This document shows positions 45,494-55,122 of a stretch of DNA of 64,000 nucleotides, piece by piece; the first letter of the stretch is position 1; the number at the start of each line of letters is the position of its first letter. Source of the DNA: Streptococcus ruminicola (GTDB lineage Bacteria; Bacillota; Bacilli; Lactobacillales; Streptococcaceae); the NCBI RefSeq assembly GCF_011387195.1, contig NZ_CP046919.1:496001-560000 (forward strand). The letters run 5' to 3'. The position numbers were made by a program, and so were the translations under genes. The notes beneath the pieces are model-generated. The model ran no database searches. It had not been told where the DNA came from and saw only the letters and a list, made by a program, of their open reading frames with translations.

Positions 45494-47401
45494 TTATTTA
45501 AGATCTAGCAATGCAGCACCTTCAGCAAGTTCACCTTGAGCAACTGGTGTTACTTCTTGGTAGTCAGCTGTGTTTGTCACGATAATCATTGTTGTATCAT
45601 CAAGACCTGCTTCTGCAATAGCTGCGCGGTCAAATGTTCCAAGAACATCACCTTTTTTAACTTTTTGGTTAGCAGCAACTTTTTGGTTAAATCCTTTACC
45701 AGCCATTGAGACAGTATCAATACCGATGTGGATAAGGATTTCAGCACCATTGTCAGATTTCAAACCATAAGCATGACCTGTTTCAAAGGCAAGTTGAACA
45801 GTACCATCAACTGGTGAGTAAACTGTGTCACCGTTTGGTTTAATAGCGATACCTTTACCCATAGCACCTGATGAGAAGACTGGGTCATTAACTGCAGAAA
45901 GTTCAACAGCTTGGCCTGAAAGTGGGCTTACAACTGTTTCTTCAGAAACACCAGCTTGAGAAAGTGCAGTAACTTCTTCAGCTACTTCTTTTGCTTCTTT
46001 AGCAGCTTTAACGTCTTTTGTATCATCTTCATAACCAAACATGTAAGTCAATACAAAGGCAAGAGCTGTAGTTGCAAGAACCATGATGACATATTTAAGA
46101 ACTTGACCATTCAAGTAAAGAAGAGTACCAGGGATAATTGTAATACCAAAACCAGTACCAGCAAGGTTGAAGATTGAAGCCAACCAACCACCACAAGCAC
46201 CAGCCGCAAGACCTAATACAAATGGTTTACCAAAACGTAAGTTTACACCGAAGATAGCTGGTTCAGTGATACCAAGTCCTGCAGAAAGAGCAGCTGGGAA
46301 AGCAAGAGCTTTAAGTTTAGCATCTTTTGTTTTAACACCAACAGCAAGAGTTGCACCAGCTTGGGCAGTCATTGCAGCTGTGATGATAGCGTTGAATGGG
46401 TCTTTACCATCAGCAGCAATCAATTGTGATTCAAGCAAGTTGAAGATGTGGTGAACACCTGTAACCACGATAACTTGGTGAATACCACCAAGAATAAGAC
46501 CAGAAAGACCAAATGGCAAGCTAAGCAAGAATTTAGTTCCTGCAAGAACATAGTTTTCAACAGTATGGAAAACTGGACCAATGACAAAGAGTGCCAAGAT
46601 TGACATTACCAAGAATGTCAAGAATGGAACCAACAAGAGGTCAAGCACATCTGGAATTTTTTTGTGCAACCATTTTTCAAGTTTCGCACCAAGCAAACCT
46701 ACGAAGAATGCTGGAAGAACTGAGTTTTGGTAACCAACAACTGGAATGAATCCAAAGAAGTTAATTGGTTCTGCAGCTTTTGAGGCAACATCCCAAGCAT
46801 TTGGAAGTGAGTTGTTAACCATCATAAGTCCAAGAACAAGACCTACGATTGGGCTTCCACCAAATACGTTAAATGCAGACCAGCAAATCAAAGCTGGGAA
46901 GAATGCAAAGGCTGTATCTGTTAATACAACAGTGTATGTGTAGAAGTTTGTAGATGAGAATGCTTCAGAAGTTGTTCCGAAGAGTCCTAGGATTGTATCA
47001 TTGTTGATAGCTCCGCGGATACCCATGAAAAGACCAGTCGCTACGATAGCTGGAAGCAATGGAACAAATACGTCACCGAATGAACGGACAGCGCGTTGGA
47101 ACCAATTTCCTTGTTTAGCAGCTTCTGCTTTTTGTTCATCTTTTGAAGCTGTTGGCAAACCAAGAGCAACAACTTCATCGTACATTTTGTTAACTAGACC
47201 AGTACCAAAGATAATTTGGTATTGTCCTGAGTTGAAGAAAGCTCCTTGAACTTTGTCAAGATTTTCAATTTTGTCTTTGTCGATTTTTGCTTCATCAACA
47301 ACCATAACACGTAAACGTGTGGCACAGTGAGCGACACTGCGTACGTTTTCGCGGCCACCTAAAGCAGCAACAATCTCTTTTGCAATCTGTGCGTTATCCA
47401 T
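45494..47401 (-). CDS. scrA: Sucrose-specific PTS enzyme IIBCA
   Basis: A three-domain PTS permease of about 635 residues that imports sucrose as sucrose 6-phosphate. The IIB domain comes first with the phosphocysteine C26 in VAHCATRLR. The IIC domain with ten or so helices follows. The IIA domain is last, with the active histidine in EILIHIGIDTVSM. The frame opens two codons earlier at a TTG, but the ATG at 47401 has AAGGAG nine bases before it. It is divergent from scrB; four LacI-type operators lie between. Confidence 0.95.
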   Translation of the reverse strand: MDNAQIAKEIVAALGGRENVRSVAHCATRLRVMVVDEAKIDKDKIENLDKVQGAFFNSGQYQIIFGTGLVNKMYDEVVALGLPTASKDEQKAEAAKQGNWFQRAVRSFGDVFVPLLPAIVATGLFMGIRGAINNDTILGLFGTTSEAFSSTNFYTYTVVLTDTAFAFFPALICWSAFNVFGGSPIVGLVLGLMMVNNSLPNAWDVASKAAEPINFFGFIPVVGYQNSVLPAFFVGLLGAKLEKWLHKKIPDVLDLLLVPFLTFLVMSILALFVIGPVFHTVENYVLAGTKFLLSLPFGLSGLILGGIHQVIVVTGVHHIFNLLESQLIAADGKDPFNAIITAAMTAQAGATLAVGVKTKDAKLKALAFPAALSAGLGITEPAIFGVNLRFGKPFVLGLAAGACGGWLASIFNLAGTGFGITIIPGTLLYLNGQVLKYVIMVLATTALAFVLTYMFGYEDDTKDVKAAKEAKEVAEEVTALSQAGVSEETVVSPLSGQAVELSAVNDPVFSSGAMGKGIAIKPNGDTVYSPVDGTVQLAFETGHAYGLKSDNGAEILIHIGIDTVSMAGKGFNQKVAANQKVKKGDVLGTFDRAAIAEAGLDDTTMIIVTNTADYQEVTPVAQGELAEGAALLDLK

Positions 47402-47448
47402 TTGCAAAAACTCCTTTATATAAAAATTACTTTTGTAAGCTTGGTTGT

Positions 47449-47456
47449 AAGCGTTT
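47449..47456. promoter_or_regulatory. ScrR/CcpA-type operator, scrA leader
   Basis: AAGCGTTT core inside TGTAAGCGTTTCAC, just downstream of the scrA start site. It is also close to a catabolite-responsive element. Confidence 0.6.
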
Positions 47457-47473
47457 CACTTAACTACATTTAC

Positions 47474-47501
47474 ATTTTATCATAAAAACGCTTTATGTCA
47501 A
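47474..47501 (-). promoter_or_regulatory. Promoter of scrA
   Basis: TTGACA (47496-47501), 16 bases, TAAAAT (47474-47479) on the minus strand. It overlaps the paired operators. Confidence 0.75.
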
Positions 47502-47507
47502 GCGTTT
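47486..47507. promoter_or_regulatory. Paired ScrR operators over the scrA -35
   Basis: AAACGCTT (47486-47493) and AAGCGTTT (47500-47507) are perfect inverted copies separated by TATGTC, each a LacI-type half-palindrome core. Confidence 0.7.
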
Positions 47508-47538
47508 ATCATATTTTTTTATTTTTGCGGGAAAATAA

Positions 47539-47567
47539 TTGATTTTTAGGCGGAAAACGTTTACTAT
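47539..47567 (+). promoter_or_regulatory. Promoter of scrBR with operator
   Basis: TTGATT (47539-47544), 17 bases, TACTAT (47562-47567). The palindrome AAACGTTT at 47555-47562 lies in the spacer and would block polymerase when ScrR is bound. Confidence 0.65.
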
Positions 47568-47602
47568 ATTAATAGTAGATAGATAAACTAAAGGAGAAAA
47601 TT

Positions 47603-49042
47603 ATGAATTTACCTCAAGAAGTACGATACCGTGCTTACGCTGATTGGAGCGAGGAAGAGGTGGCTAAAATCACTGAAAATGTGAAAAAATCACCTTGGCA
47701 TACCAGCTACCACATCGAGCCTAAAACTGGACTATTAAATGACCCTAACGGTTTCTCATACTTTAACGGCAAATATACATTGTTCTATCAAAATTGGCCT
47801 TTTGGCGCTGCTCACGGCCTAAAACAATGGGTTCACACTGAATCTGAAGACTTGGTTCATTTCCATGAAACTAATGTAGAACTTCGCCCTGACACTAAAA
47901 ACGATAGCCACGGAGCTTACTCTGGTTCTGCCTATGAAATCAATGACAAACTCTTCTTGTTCTATACAGGAAATGTTCGTGACGAAAACTGGGTACGTGA
48001 CCCACTTCAAATCGGTGCTTGGATGGATAAAGACCACAATATTACAAAAATAGATAATGTCCTTATCCGCCAACCTGAAGATGCCACAGAGCACTTCCGT
48101 GACCCTCAAATTTTCAATTATAAAGGTCAATTCTACGCTATCGTAGGTGCTCAAAACCCTGAAAAATCAGGCTTTGTTAAACTTTATAAAGCAGTTGATA
48201 ACAATGTTGAAAACTGGGAAGAAGTTGGCAACCTCGACTTCGGCGGTACTGGTTCAGAGTACATGATTGAATGTCCAAACCTTGTTTTTGCTGATGATAA
48301 ACCAGTTCTTCTTTACTGCCCACAAGGCCTTGATAAATCTGAACTTGATTACCGCAACATTTATCCAAATACTTATAAAGTATGTCAATCGTTTGACACA
48401 GAACATGCAAAATTAGTTGGCGCTTCAGACATTCAAAACCTTGACTATGGTTTTGAAGCCTATGCTACTCAAGGATTCAATGCCCCTGACGGGCGCACAT
48501 TAGTTGTCAGCTGGATTGGACTTCCTGATGTTGATTACCCAACAGATAAATACGATTACCAAGGTGCTTTAAGTCTTGTTAAAGAACTTTCTATTAAAGA
48601 TGGTAAACTTTACCAATACCCAGTTGAAGCAATCACTTCACTTCGTGCTGACTCTGAAGCATTTGCTAATAAATCTGAAGCAACTAATACTTATGAATTA
48701 GAATTAAATTTCCCTGCAAATCAAAAATCTGAAATTCTTCTCTTTGCTGATGACAAAGGCAACGGACTCAGCTTGACGGTCGATACTAAAGACGGTAAAA
48801 TTATTCTTGACCGCAGTAAAGCTGGTGTTCAATACGCTACAGAATTTGGCACAAGCCGCGAATGCACAATCGATGCAAAAGAAACTAGTGCTAATATTTT
48901 TGTAGATAATTCAGTCGTTGAAATCTTTATCAATAAAGGAGAAAAAGTATTTACTAGCCGTGTCTTCCCAGAAGCTGGCCAAAACGGCATCGCTATTAAA
49001 TCTGGAGACGTTACTGGTACATACTTTGATTTGAAGTACTAA
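47603..49042 (+). CDS. scrB: Sucrose-6-phosphate hydrolase ScrB, GH32
   Basis: A 479-residue cytoplasmic GH32 enzyme that cleaves sucrose 6-phosphate to glucose 6-phosphate and fructose. The nucleophile lies in NDPNG (D47), the transition-state aspartate in FRDPQ, and the acid/base glutamate in IECPN. The C-terminal beta-sandwich is complete. AAGGAG precedes the ATG. It is followed by scrR with one base between stop and start. Confidence 0.95.
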   Translation: MNLPQEVRYRAYADWSEEEVAKITENVKKSPWHTSYHIEPKTGLLNDPNGFSYFNGKYTLFYQNWPFGAAHGLKQWVHTESEDLVHFHETNVELRPDTKNDSHGAYSGSAYEINDKLFLFYTGNVRDENWVRDPLQIGAWMDKDHNITKIDNVLIRQPEDATEHFRDPQIFNYKGQFYAIVGAQNPEKSGFVKLYKAVDNNVENWEEVGNLDFGGTGSEYMIECPNLVFADDKPVLLYCPQGLDKSELDYRNIYPNTYKVCQSFDTEHAKLVGASDIQNLDYGFEAYATQGFNAPDGRTLVVSWIGLPDVDYPTDKYDYQGALSLVKELSIKDGKLYQYPVEAITSLRADSEAFANKSEATNTYELELNFPANQKSEILLFADDKGNGLSLTVDTKDGKIILDRSKAGVQYATEFGTSRECTIDAKETSANIFVDNSVVEIFINKGEKVFTSRVFPEAGQNGIAIKSGDVTGTYFDLKY

Positions 49043-49043
49043 T

Positions 49044-50006
49044 ATGGTAGCAAAATTAACTGACGTTGCTGAACTTGCTGGAGTTAGCCCAACAACCGTT
49101 TCACGCGTTATCAACAACAAAGGTTATTTGTCAGATAAGACAAAACAAAAAGTCCAAGAAGCCATGAGAACATTAGGCTATAAACCTAATAACCTCGCTC
49201 GTGGACTCCAAGGAAAATCAGCCCAACTCATCGGACTTATCTTTCCTAATATTAGCAATATCTTTTATTCTGAACTGATTGAATATCTTGAAATCGAACT
49301 ATTCAAACATGGTTATAAAACGATTATCTGCAACAGTGAAAATGACCCTGCCAAGGAACGTGAATATATCGAAATGCTAGAAGCTAACCAAGTTGACGGC
49401 ATCATTTCATCAAGTCACAACCTTGGTATCGATGATTACGAACGCGTCAGTGCACCTATTATTGCTTTTGATAGAAACCTGGCCCCAAATATTCCTATCA
49501 TTGCTTCAGATAACTTTGAAGGAGGTAAGCTAGCTGCTCGTACCCTTCAAAAAAATGGTTGCGAAAATATCATTATGATTACCGGACACGATAACACTGA
49601 TTCTCCAACCGAATTACGTGCCCTTGGTTTTACATTTCAAATTCCGCACGGTGAAGTTTTCAAAGTTCCTAACAACTTATCCACAATTCGCCGTGAAATG
49701 GAAATCAAATCCATCATCGCACGAACTAGACCTGACGGTATCTTTGTTTCCGACGATTTAACAGCCATTTTAACCATGAAAATTGCTAAACAATTAGATT
49801 TAAAAATCCCTGAAGATTTGAAAATTATCGGGTACGATGGTACATCATTTATTGAGAACTTCTTCCCACAATTGACAACCATCCGTCAACCAATCGATGA
49901 AATCGCTAGTCTACTTGTGGATATTCTCCTAAAACGCATCAAAGGCGAAAAGACAAGCAAAGACTATATCCTACCAATTTCACTTCTTCCTGGTAGCAGT
50001 ATCTAA
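49044..50006 (+). CDS. scrR: Sucrose operon repressor ScrR, LacI family
   Basis: A 320-residue LacI/GalR repressor: HTH DVAELAGVSPTTVSRVINN, hinge YKPNNLARGLQGKSAQ, then a periplasmic-binding-protein-like effector domain with DGIFVSDDLTAI. It follows scrB immediately, so it is autoregulated with it, and binds the four AARCGYTT sites in the scrA-scrB gap. Confidence 0.93.
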   Translation: MVAKLTDVAELAGVSPTTVSRVINNKGYLSDKTKQKVQEAMRTLGYKPNNLARGLQGKSAQLIGLIFPNISNIFYSELIEYLEIELFKHGYKTIICNSENDPAKEREYIEMLEANQVDGIISSSHNLGIDDYERVSAPIIAFDRNLAPNIPIIASDNFEGGKLAARTLQKNGCENIIMITGHDNTDSPTELRALGFTFQIPHGEVFKVPNNLSTIRREMEIKSIIARTRPDGIFVSDDLTAILTMKIAKQLDLKIPEDLKIIGYDGTSFIENFFPQLTTIRQPIDEIASLLVDILLKRIKGEKTSKDYILPISLLPGSSI

Positions 50007-50012
50007 TAAACA

Positions 50013-50044
50013 CAAAAGCACAGACATTTATGTCTGTGCTTTTT
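50013..50044 (+). terminator. Terminator of scrBR
   Basis: AAAAGCACAGACAT/ATGTCTGTGCTTTT, a near-perfect symmetric stem. Confidence 0.85.
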
Positions 50045-50053
50045 AGGTACAAA

Positions 50054-50080
50054 AAAGAGAGATGTTTGGCATCTCTCTTT
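50054..50080 (-). terminator. Terminator of nusB
   Basis: AAAGAGAGATG/CATCTCTCTTT with a five-base loop. On the minus strand a T-run follows. Confidence 0.85.
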
Positions 50081-50086
50081 CATTTA

Positions 50087-50515
50087 TTATTCAGTAACAA
50101 ACTGACTCAATAATCCATTAACGAATTTTGCTGATGTTTCGTCTGAATATTTTTTAGCAATTTCAATGATTTCATTGACCGCAACACGTCCAGGTGTTTC
50201 TTCGAAGTATTTCACTTCGTAAAGCCCTAAACGAAGTAAAGCTTTGTCAGTTAGTGTTAAACGCTCTAGTGACCAGCCTGATTTTAAGTGTGCTTCGATT
50301 TGTTGATCAAGTTCTGATTGCAAATCACAAACACCTTTAACAAGATTTAGAAGAAATACTGGAACTTGAACTTCTTCGTCTTCTTCGACAGTCTTATCAT
50401 AAGTGTAAGCAAATTCAGCTGCTTGCAAATATTCTCCACCAAATTCGAGGCTAAAGAGTGCCTGGAAGGCACGCTCACGAAGGTCACGTCTTGAATTTGT
50501 AAAGTTATTAGTCAT
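50087..50515 (-). CDS. nusB: Transcription antitermination factor NusB
   Basis: A 142-residue all-helical NusB, which with NusE binds the boxA of rRNA operons. Typical are [18 protein letters not shown] and the C-terminal [25 protein letters not shown]. The frame opens six codons upstream; the ATG at 50515 has AGGA eight bases before it. The start overlaps the asp23 stop by eight bases. Confidence 0.94.
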   Translation of the reverse strand: MTNNFTNSRRDLRERAFQALFSLEFGGEYLQAAEFAYTYDKTVEEDEEVQVPVFLLNLVKGVCDLQSELDQQIEAHLKSGWSLERLTLTDKALLRLGLYEVKYFEETPGRVAVNEIIEIAKKYSDETSAKFVNGLLSQFVTE

Positions 50516-50897
50516 CCAAGAAATCCTCGTCAAACAATGCTTTCAAATCAGGTTTTGGTGTTTTTTCAGGAACGATTCCTTCAACGTGAATGTTGACAGA
50601 TGAAATAGTCACTTCTGCCATTTCGTAAACTGCAGCTTTAACAGCTTTTTGGATAGCCATTGAAACAGCAGGAACGTTGACACCGTATTGAAGATATACA
50701 TAGATATCAGCGTTAACTGTACCATCTTCTTCTGTTTGAAGGTAAACACCTTTACCTAAAACTGTTTTGCTGAAAGTATCAGTCATGGCTTTGTTACGAA
50801 GTGAGTGAACGCCATCAACTTTTGTTGCAGCAATACCTGTGATAACTTCTAGTACTCGTGGTGAAATAACAATATCACCGATATTTTCAGTTGTCAT
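50508..50897 (-). CDS. Asp23/Gls24 family envelope stress response protein
   Basis: A 129-residue Asp23/DUF322 protein (YqhY type). The segment [23 protein letters not shown] and the following [24 protein letters not shown] are family hallmarks. YqhY is linked to control of acetyl-CoA carboxylase in Bacillus. A second ATG at 50897 with AAGGA seven bases upstream is a better start than the one six bases before it. It sits between efp and nusB as usual. Confidence 0.9.
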   Translation of the reverse strand: MTTENIGDIVISPRVLEVITGIAATKVDGVHSLRNKAMTDTFSKTVLGKGVYLQTEEDGTVNADIYVYLQYGVNVPAVSMAIQKAVKAAVYEMAEVTISSVNIHVEGIVPEKTPKPDLKALFDEDFLDD

Positions 50898-50940
50898 AAG
50901 CATTTCCTTTCTAATTAAATTTAAGGATTAAAAAGTAAAG

Positions 50941-50966
50941 AGAGCGGTGCCCTCTCTACCCGCTCT
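50941..50966 (-). terminator. Hairpin between efp and asp23
   Basis: AGAGCGG (50941-50947) pairs with CCGCTCT (50960-50966). On the minus strand CTTTACTTTTT follows. It may be a partial terminator inside the efp-asp23-nusB unit. Confidence 0.6.
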
Positions 50967-50976
50967 ACTGGCAAGC

Positions 50977-51537
50977 TTAGGCACGTGATACGTAAGTACC
51001 TTCTTGCGTATTGATTACCAATTTTTGACCGATTTCGATAAAGTCTGGTACGTTAACAACAAGACCTGTTTCAAGAGTTGCAGGTTTACCAGAACCAGTA
51101 ACTGTAGCACCTTTGATTGATGGTTGAGTATCAGTAACTGTCAATTCAACAGTTGTAGGAACAGTCACACCGATAACTTCAGTTCCGTAGAATTGGATTT
51201 TAACTTCTGAGTTTTCAAGAATGTAAAGCAATTCTTGTTCTACGTTAGCAACTGGAATTTCATATTGTTCGTAGCTTTCAGTATCCATGAAGTATGCTGT
51301 GTCATCCATTTTGTAAAGGTATTGTGCAGCACGTGTTTCGATGATTGCTTGTTCGAATTTTTCTTCTGGACGGTAAGTTGTATCGAATGTTGAACCAGTA
51401 CGTACGTCACGAAGTTTCATACGCATAACTGTGTTACCTTTACCTGGTTTGTGGTGGCTTGCTTCGAGAACTTTGATGAGTTTTCCATCAGATGTTACGA
51501 AAGTCATACCTGCTCTAAGCTTACTTGCTTCAATCAT
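50977..51537 (-). CDS. efp: Elongation factor P
   Basis: A 186-residue EF-P that rescues ribosomes stalled at polyproline. The KOW-like domain carries the exposed loop SHHKPGKGN; its lysine is the modified position in many bacteria. Two OB domains follow. Full length. Confidence 0.97.
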   Translation of the reverse strand: MIEASKLRAGMTFVTSDGKLIKVLEASHHKPGKGNTVMRMKLRDVRTGSTFDTTYRPEEKFEQAIIETRAAQYLYKMDDTAYFMDTESYEQYEIPVANVEQELLYILENSEVKIQFYGTEVIGVTVPTTVELTVTDTQPSIKGATVTGSGKPATLETGLVVNVPDFIEIGQKLVINTQEGTYVSRA

Positions 51538-51651
51538 TTATTCATTACCTCTTATAAATTATTTATCACTTCATTTTACCATAAAATACGCTATGGCTCA
51601 AATCTTTTTGGGTTTCAAAAGAATAACCCTCTCCTACTATTTTAGACTTCA

Positions 51652-51680
51652 TTGTTAAAAAAATCCAATTTTGATACAAT
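51652..51680 (+). promoter_or_regulatory. Promoter of the 104-residue membrane protein gene
   Basis: TTGTTA (51652-51657), 17 bases, TACAAT (51675-51680), about 40 bases before the ATG. Confidence 0.7.
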
Positions 51681-51720
51681 AAAACTTTAGAAATTTATTA
51701 AAAAGGGAGATTTACTGAAT

Positions 51721-52035
51721 ATGAAAGTGAAACTTGAGAGTCCAGAGGGAGAGATTAAAGAAGTTAAAGTTGGTTTCAGCTGGACAACGCTATTCTTTTA
51801 TTGCTTTGTGCCACTTTTCCGTAAAGATTGGAAATGGCTTGGCATTATGTTTGGAGCAATGATTTTAGGGGGAATGCTCTCACTAAGTCTCAATGTCGAT
51901 ACTAGCATCGGTCTTGGCTTAAACATTGCTTTTGCTATTTTATACAACAACTTTTACATCAATGATTTGTTAAAAAAAGGTTGGACGCCAGCTTCCGAAA
52001 TTGACGAAAAAATTTTAAAAGATAAATTGAACTAA
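51721..52035 (+). CDS. Small membrane protein, DUF2628-like
   Basis: A 104-residue protein with three hydrophobic segments: one starting FSWTTLFFYCFVPLFRKDW, then a glycine-rich one, then AFAILYNNFYINDLLKKGW. The FF..P.fRkDW and NnfYi..Ll.kGW motifs resemble the DUF2628/HrgC group. Unknown function. It is a single gene between two symmetric terminators and its own promoter. Confidence 0.7.
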   Translation: MKVKLESPEGEIKEVKVGFSWTTLFFYCFVPLFRKDWKWLGIMFGAMILGGMLSLSLNVDTSIGLGLNIAFAILYNNFYINDLLKKGWTPASEIDEKILKDKLN

Positions 52036-52042
52036 AAAGACT

Positions 52043-52072
52043 AAAAGAGCACTTCTTTTGAGTGCTCTTTTT
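52043..52072. terminator. Bidirectional terminator
   Basis: AAAAGAGCACT (52043-52053) pairs with AGTGCTCTTTT; it serves the gene at 51721 and comEB. Confidence 0.85.
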
Positions 52073-52073
52073 A

Positions 52074-52538
52074 TTAGTCATCAAAATCATCCATGCCAAG
52101 TCTCACTTCTGGAACATCGTGCTGAACGCATTCGACACCTTTTTGTTTCATCAATTCGATAGCAAATGGATGCATGCGGTAAGCTGTTTTGTAAGTAATC
52201 TTCTTAATCCCTGCCTGAAGAAGCGCTTTGGTACAGTTAATACACGGAAAATGTGTCACGTAAATTTCTGTGCCTTTGGTTGAGATACCTTCCTTAGCAC
52301 ACTGGATAAGGGCATTCATTTCTGCGTGAACGGTACGGATACAATGACCGTCTTCCATTTTATGTCCTGCTTCGCTACAGTTATCAGTTTCAGAAACACC
52401 ACCATTGTAACCAGTCGCAATGATACGATTATCTTTCACCAAAACAGCTCCGACAAAGGCACGATCACAAGTTGAGCGTTTTGAAATCAACTCCGCATTT
52501 GCCATAAAATAATCTTCCCAAGAAAGTCTTTCAGTCAT
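52074..52538 (-). CDS. comEB: dCMP deaminase, ComE operon protein 2
   Basis: A 154-residue zinc deaminase converting dCMP to dUMP for thymidylate. Zinc ligands are in VHAEMNA (histidine, with the catalytic glutamate) and PCINCTKAL. In Bacillus it lies in the comE locus; here it sits apart from comEA/comEC. It follows pepP by 30 bases. Confidence 0.93.
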   Translation of the reverse strand: MTERLSWEDYFMANAELISKRSTCDRAFVGAVLVKDNRIIATGYNGGVSETDNCSEAGHKMEDGHCIRTVHAEMNALIQCAKEGISTKGTEIYVTHFPCINCTKALLQAGIKKITYKTAYRMHPFAIELMKQKGVECVQHDVPEVRLGMDDFDD

Positions 52539-52568
52539 TGTTTTCCTCCTTTTCTAAACGCTTAGTTA

Positions 52569-53630
52569 TTACAAGACAATCAATTCTTTCGGTGCCAAGG
52601 TCAGAACCTCGCACCCTTTTTCAGTGACCACAAGGTCATCTTCGATACGAACACCATATTTGTTATCAAGGTATATGCCTGGTTCATCGGTGATGGTCAT
52701 GCCGACTTCAACCAATTCATCAGAATTTCCAAAGAATGGGATTTCGTGAATATCAAGTCCAATTCCATGACCAATTCCGTGTGTGAAGTGCTCACCATAA
52801 CCAGCTTTTTCAATCACATCACGCGCTAGCTTATCATAATCACGGCGTGTCATACCAGCTTTGACCGAATCAATCACAGCTTGATTAGCGCGCAAAACCA
52901 CATCATAAATCTCACGCTCTTCGTCAGTCGTCTCACCGATATGGATGGTACGCGTCATGTCGCTGACATAATGATTGTAGTAGCAACCAAAATCGAGGGT
53001 CAAGGTTTCGCCTGACTGGATAACTTTCTCACTGGCTACGCCGTGAGGCATAGCAGAGCGGTAACCTGATGCTGCAATGGTTTCAAAAGATACCCCAGAA
53101 GCTCCGTACTCCCGCATACGAAAATCAAGGAAGTTTGCTACTTGCAATTCTGTTGTTTTCCCAGGTTTGATGAAATCAAGCATGTCTGTAAAGGCACGGT
53201 CAGAAATCGAACAAGCTTTTCGGATGGTCGCAATTTCAGAAGCATCTTTAATCATGCGTAATTCTTCCATGAAATTCGTCGTAGCTACCAAATCATAACC
53301 TGCAAACACACCCTGCAAAGTCTGATAATAAGCAAATGACACCTGACTATCAAAACCAATCGTCGAAATCGCATCAGACGCAATCGCCTTAGCAATTTCA
53401 GAAAGTGCATCTCTGCTTTCGATGATATCAAATCCTTGAACCGTTTGCTTAGCAATCAAAGTGTAGCGAGCATCCGTTACGAACAAACGACGTGTTTTGG
53501 AAATAAAGACAGTTGCTGCTGTCCCCCAAAAACCTGTCAAATAATAAATATTATTTTGACCAGTCACCAACATAGCGTCCAGCTCTTTTTCATCTAACTT
53601 AGCATCAAATCTTTTCAGTCTTGCTAACAT
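52569..53630 (-). CDS. M24 family metallopeptidase (Xaa-Pro aminopeptidase-like)
   Basis: A 353-residue pita-bread aminopeptidase that removes residues before proline. Metal ligands are in LTLDFGCYYNHYVSDMTR, HGIGHGIGLDIHE, and TDEPGIY/GVRIEDD. The N-terminal creatinase-like domain begins LKRFDAKLDEKELDAMLV. The frame opens 23 codons earlier; the ATG at 53630 with GGGAG six bases upstream and family length is chosen. Confidence 0.9.
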   Translation of the reverse strand: MLARLKRFDAKLDEKELDAMLVTGQNNIYYLTGFWGTAATVFISKTRRLFVTDARYTLIAKQTVQGFDIIESRDALSEIAKAIASDAISTIGFDSQVSFAYYQTLQGVFAGYDLVATTNFMEELRMIKDASEIATIRKACSISDRAFTDMLDFIKPGKTTELQVANFLDFRMREYGASGVSFETIAASGYRSAMPHGVASEKVIQSGETLTLDFGCYYNHYVSDMTRTIHIGETTDEEREIYDVVLRANQAVIDSVKAGMTRRDYDKLARDVIEKAGYGEHFTHGIGHGIGLDIHEIPFFGNSDELVEVGMTITDEPGIYLDNKYGVRIEDDLVVTEKGCEVLTLAPKELIVL

Positions 53631-53743
53631 GAACCTCTCCCTCTCTCGTTTTTTAAGATAATTATACCAGAAAATCCTTGAAACAATCGCCTTTTTCATG
53701 TTTTTTCACAAAATACTTAGCTGGTAAATCAATTTTATCGTAA

Positions 53744-53765
53744 AAAAGAACCATCAGGTTCTTTT
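53744..53765 (-). terminator. Terminator of the MATE gene
   Basis: AAAGAACC/GGTTCTTT stem with a short loop overlapping the stop codon. On the minus strand TTTTTT follows. Confidence 0.75.
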
Positions 53766-55020
53766 AAGTTATTGAATTTGCTTTTTTGATGAACAAAATA
53801 CTTAGAATAACTAGGCTTAAGCCGTAAATAAAATAAAGCGATTGGTAGCTTTGAAGACCCAGAATTTGAATGATTAGTAAAACAGCGATGCTTAGCAGAT
53901 TGACCACAGTCGTCATACTGACCACCCATTTTTCAGCATGGCTACTTTGCAAAAGCATTTTTGAACTTTCGTAAAGTGGGGTGGCTGCCATGACTAGCAT
54001 AGTAAATGCCGTAAGCGCAATGATATTTGTATTGATTTGACTTGATAATAATTCAGCAAAGACATTAGCACAAAGCGTCACAAGAACTGCAAAAACTGCA
54101 CTTAACAGATAGCTATTTCGATAAATCACACGCATAAATTGCTTGCTTTCGTGTTTTTGATTAGCCTGCGGCAAGAAAACAGAAACCGCACCTGCGTACA
54201 TATAAGCCGGCAAACGTACCATAGAAAATAACTGGCTAATGACTGCATAAATAGAAAGTATTTTTAGACCTTGACGTCCCATCAAAGCATCAAAAGCCAT
54301 GATAAAAAGGACACTTTCTAAAATTTCTTGAATGGTTAAAGGAATCCCAAAAAGAATTAACTCTTTTTTACAAGTTGACTGAGATTTCAAAGCTTCAAAA
54401 ATCACACCAGAAACCAAGCTAAAATAAGCTAAAACCACTAAAAGCAATGACGTTATAGCAGAAATCGCTGCACCCTTCACCCCTAAAATCGGAACTAGAT
54501 AATAATTCATTACCACATCAAGAAGCGAGCTAACAAGCCCAATCCAAAAAATCGGCTTGGTTTTCTTTTCAACTTTCAAGACATTCGTCAATAAAAAGGT
54601 TAGCAAGGTCAAGAGAATATATGGTGACATGATGACAAGATAAAGACTTGATAGCCTAAGCAAGTCACCAGAAAAACCATAAAAAAGACGCAAAAAGGAT
54701 TTTCCAAAAACTAAACAAATCAGTAAAAAACTAACACCTATTATGATATCAAGTAGCAAAGAGGATTTGAGCAAATCTTTAAATCGCTGGTCATCATTTT
54801 CTGCAAAAGCACGCGCTCCTTTGATATTAAACGATAGACTGAACGCTCCTAAAATCCCACCAAAGGCAAATAAAAAATTTTGAATCACCGAGATGCCAGA
54901 AAGGGCAACACTGGAATCATTAACCGCAAAATGCAGTGACAATTGATTAATCAAAAGCTGTGCAATATTGGTCGCAATCAACGGAAAAACATAGCGATTA
55001 ACTTCTTTTGAATAAGACAT
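53764..55020 (-). CDS. MATE family transporter
   Basis: A 418-residue multidrug/oligosaccharide-lipid/polysaccharide superfamily exporter with 12 hydrophobic helices in two bundles. NAVNDSSVALSGISVIQNF (helix 2 region) and GVKGAAISAITS fit the MATE pattern. The frame opens 16 codons upstream; the ATG at 55020 with GGAGG six bases before it is chosen. The substrate is unknown. Confidence 0.85.
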   Translation of the reverse strand: MSYSKEVNRYVFPLIATNIAQLLINQLSLHFAVNDSSVALSGISVIQNFLFAFGGILGAFSLSFNIKGARAFAENDDQRFKDLLKSSLLLDIIIGVSFLLICLVFGKSFLRLFYGFSGDLLRLSSLYLVIMSPYILLTLLTFLLTNVLKVEKKTKPIFWIGLVSSLLDVVMNYYLVPILGVKGAAISAITSLLLVVLAYFSLVSGVIFEALKSQSTCKKELILFGIPLTIQEILESVLFIMAFDALMGRQGLKILSIYAVISQLFSMVRLPAYMYAGAVSVFLPQANQKHESKQFMRVIYRNSYLLSAVFAVLVTLCANVFAELLSSQINTNIIALTAFTMLVMAATPLYESSKMLLQSSHAEKWVVSMTTVVNLLSIAVLLIIQILGLQSYQSLYFIYGLSLVILSILFIKKANSIT

Positions 55021-55094
55021 AAATCCTCCAATAAATCTCAACAGTAACAAAACTGCGCCGTTCCCCATAAATTGGCTCCATTATAGCACAAAAA

Positions 55095-55116
55095 CCAGGC
55101 AAGATAACTTACCTGG
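55095..55116 (-). terminator. Terminator of uvrA
   Basis: CCAGGTAAG/CTTGCCTGG arms (one G-T pair) on the minus strand, followed by a T-run. Confidence 0.8.
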
Positions 55117-55122
55117 GCTTTT

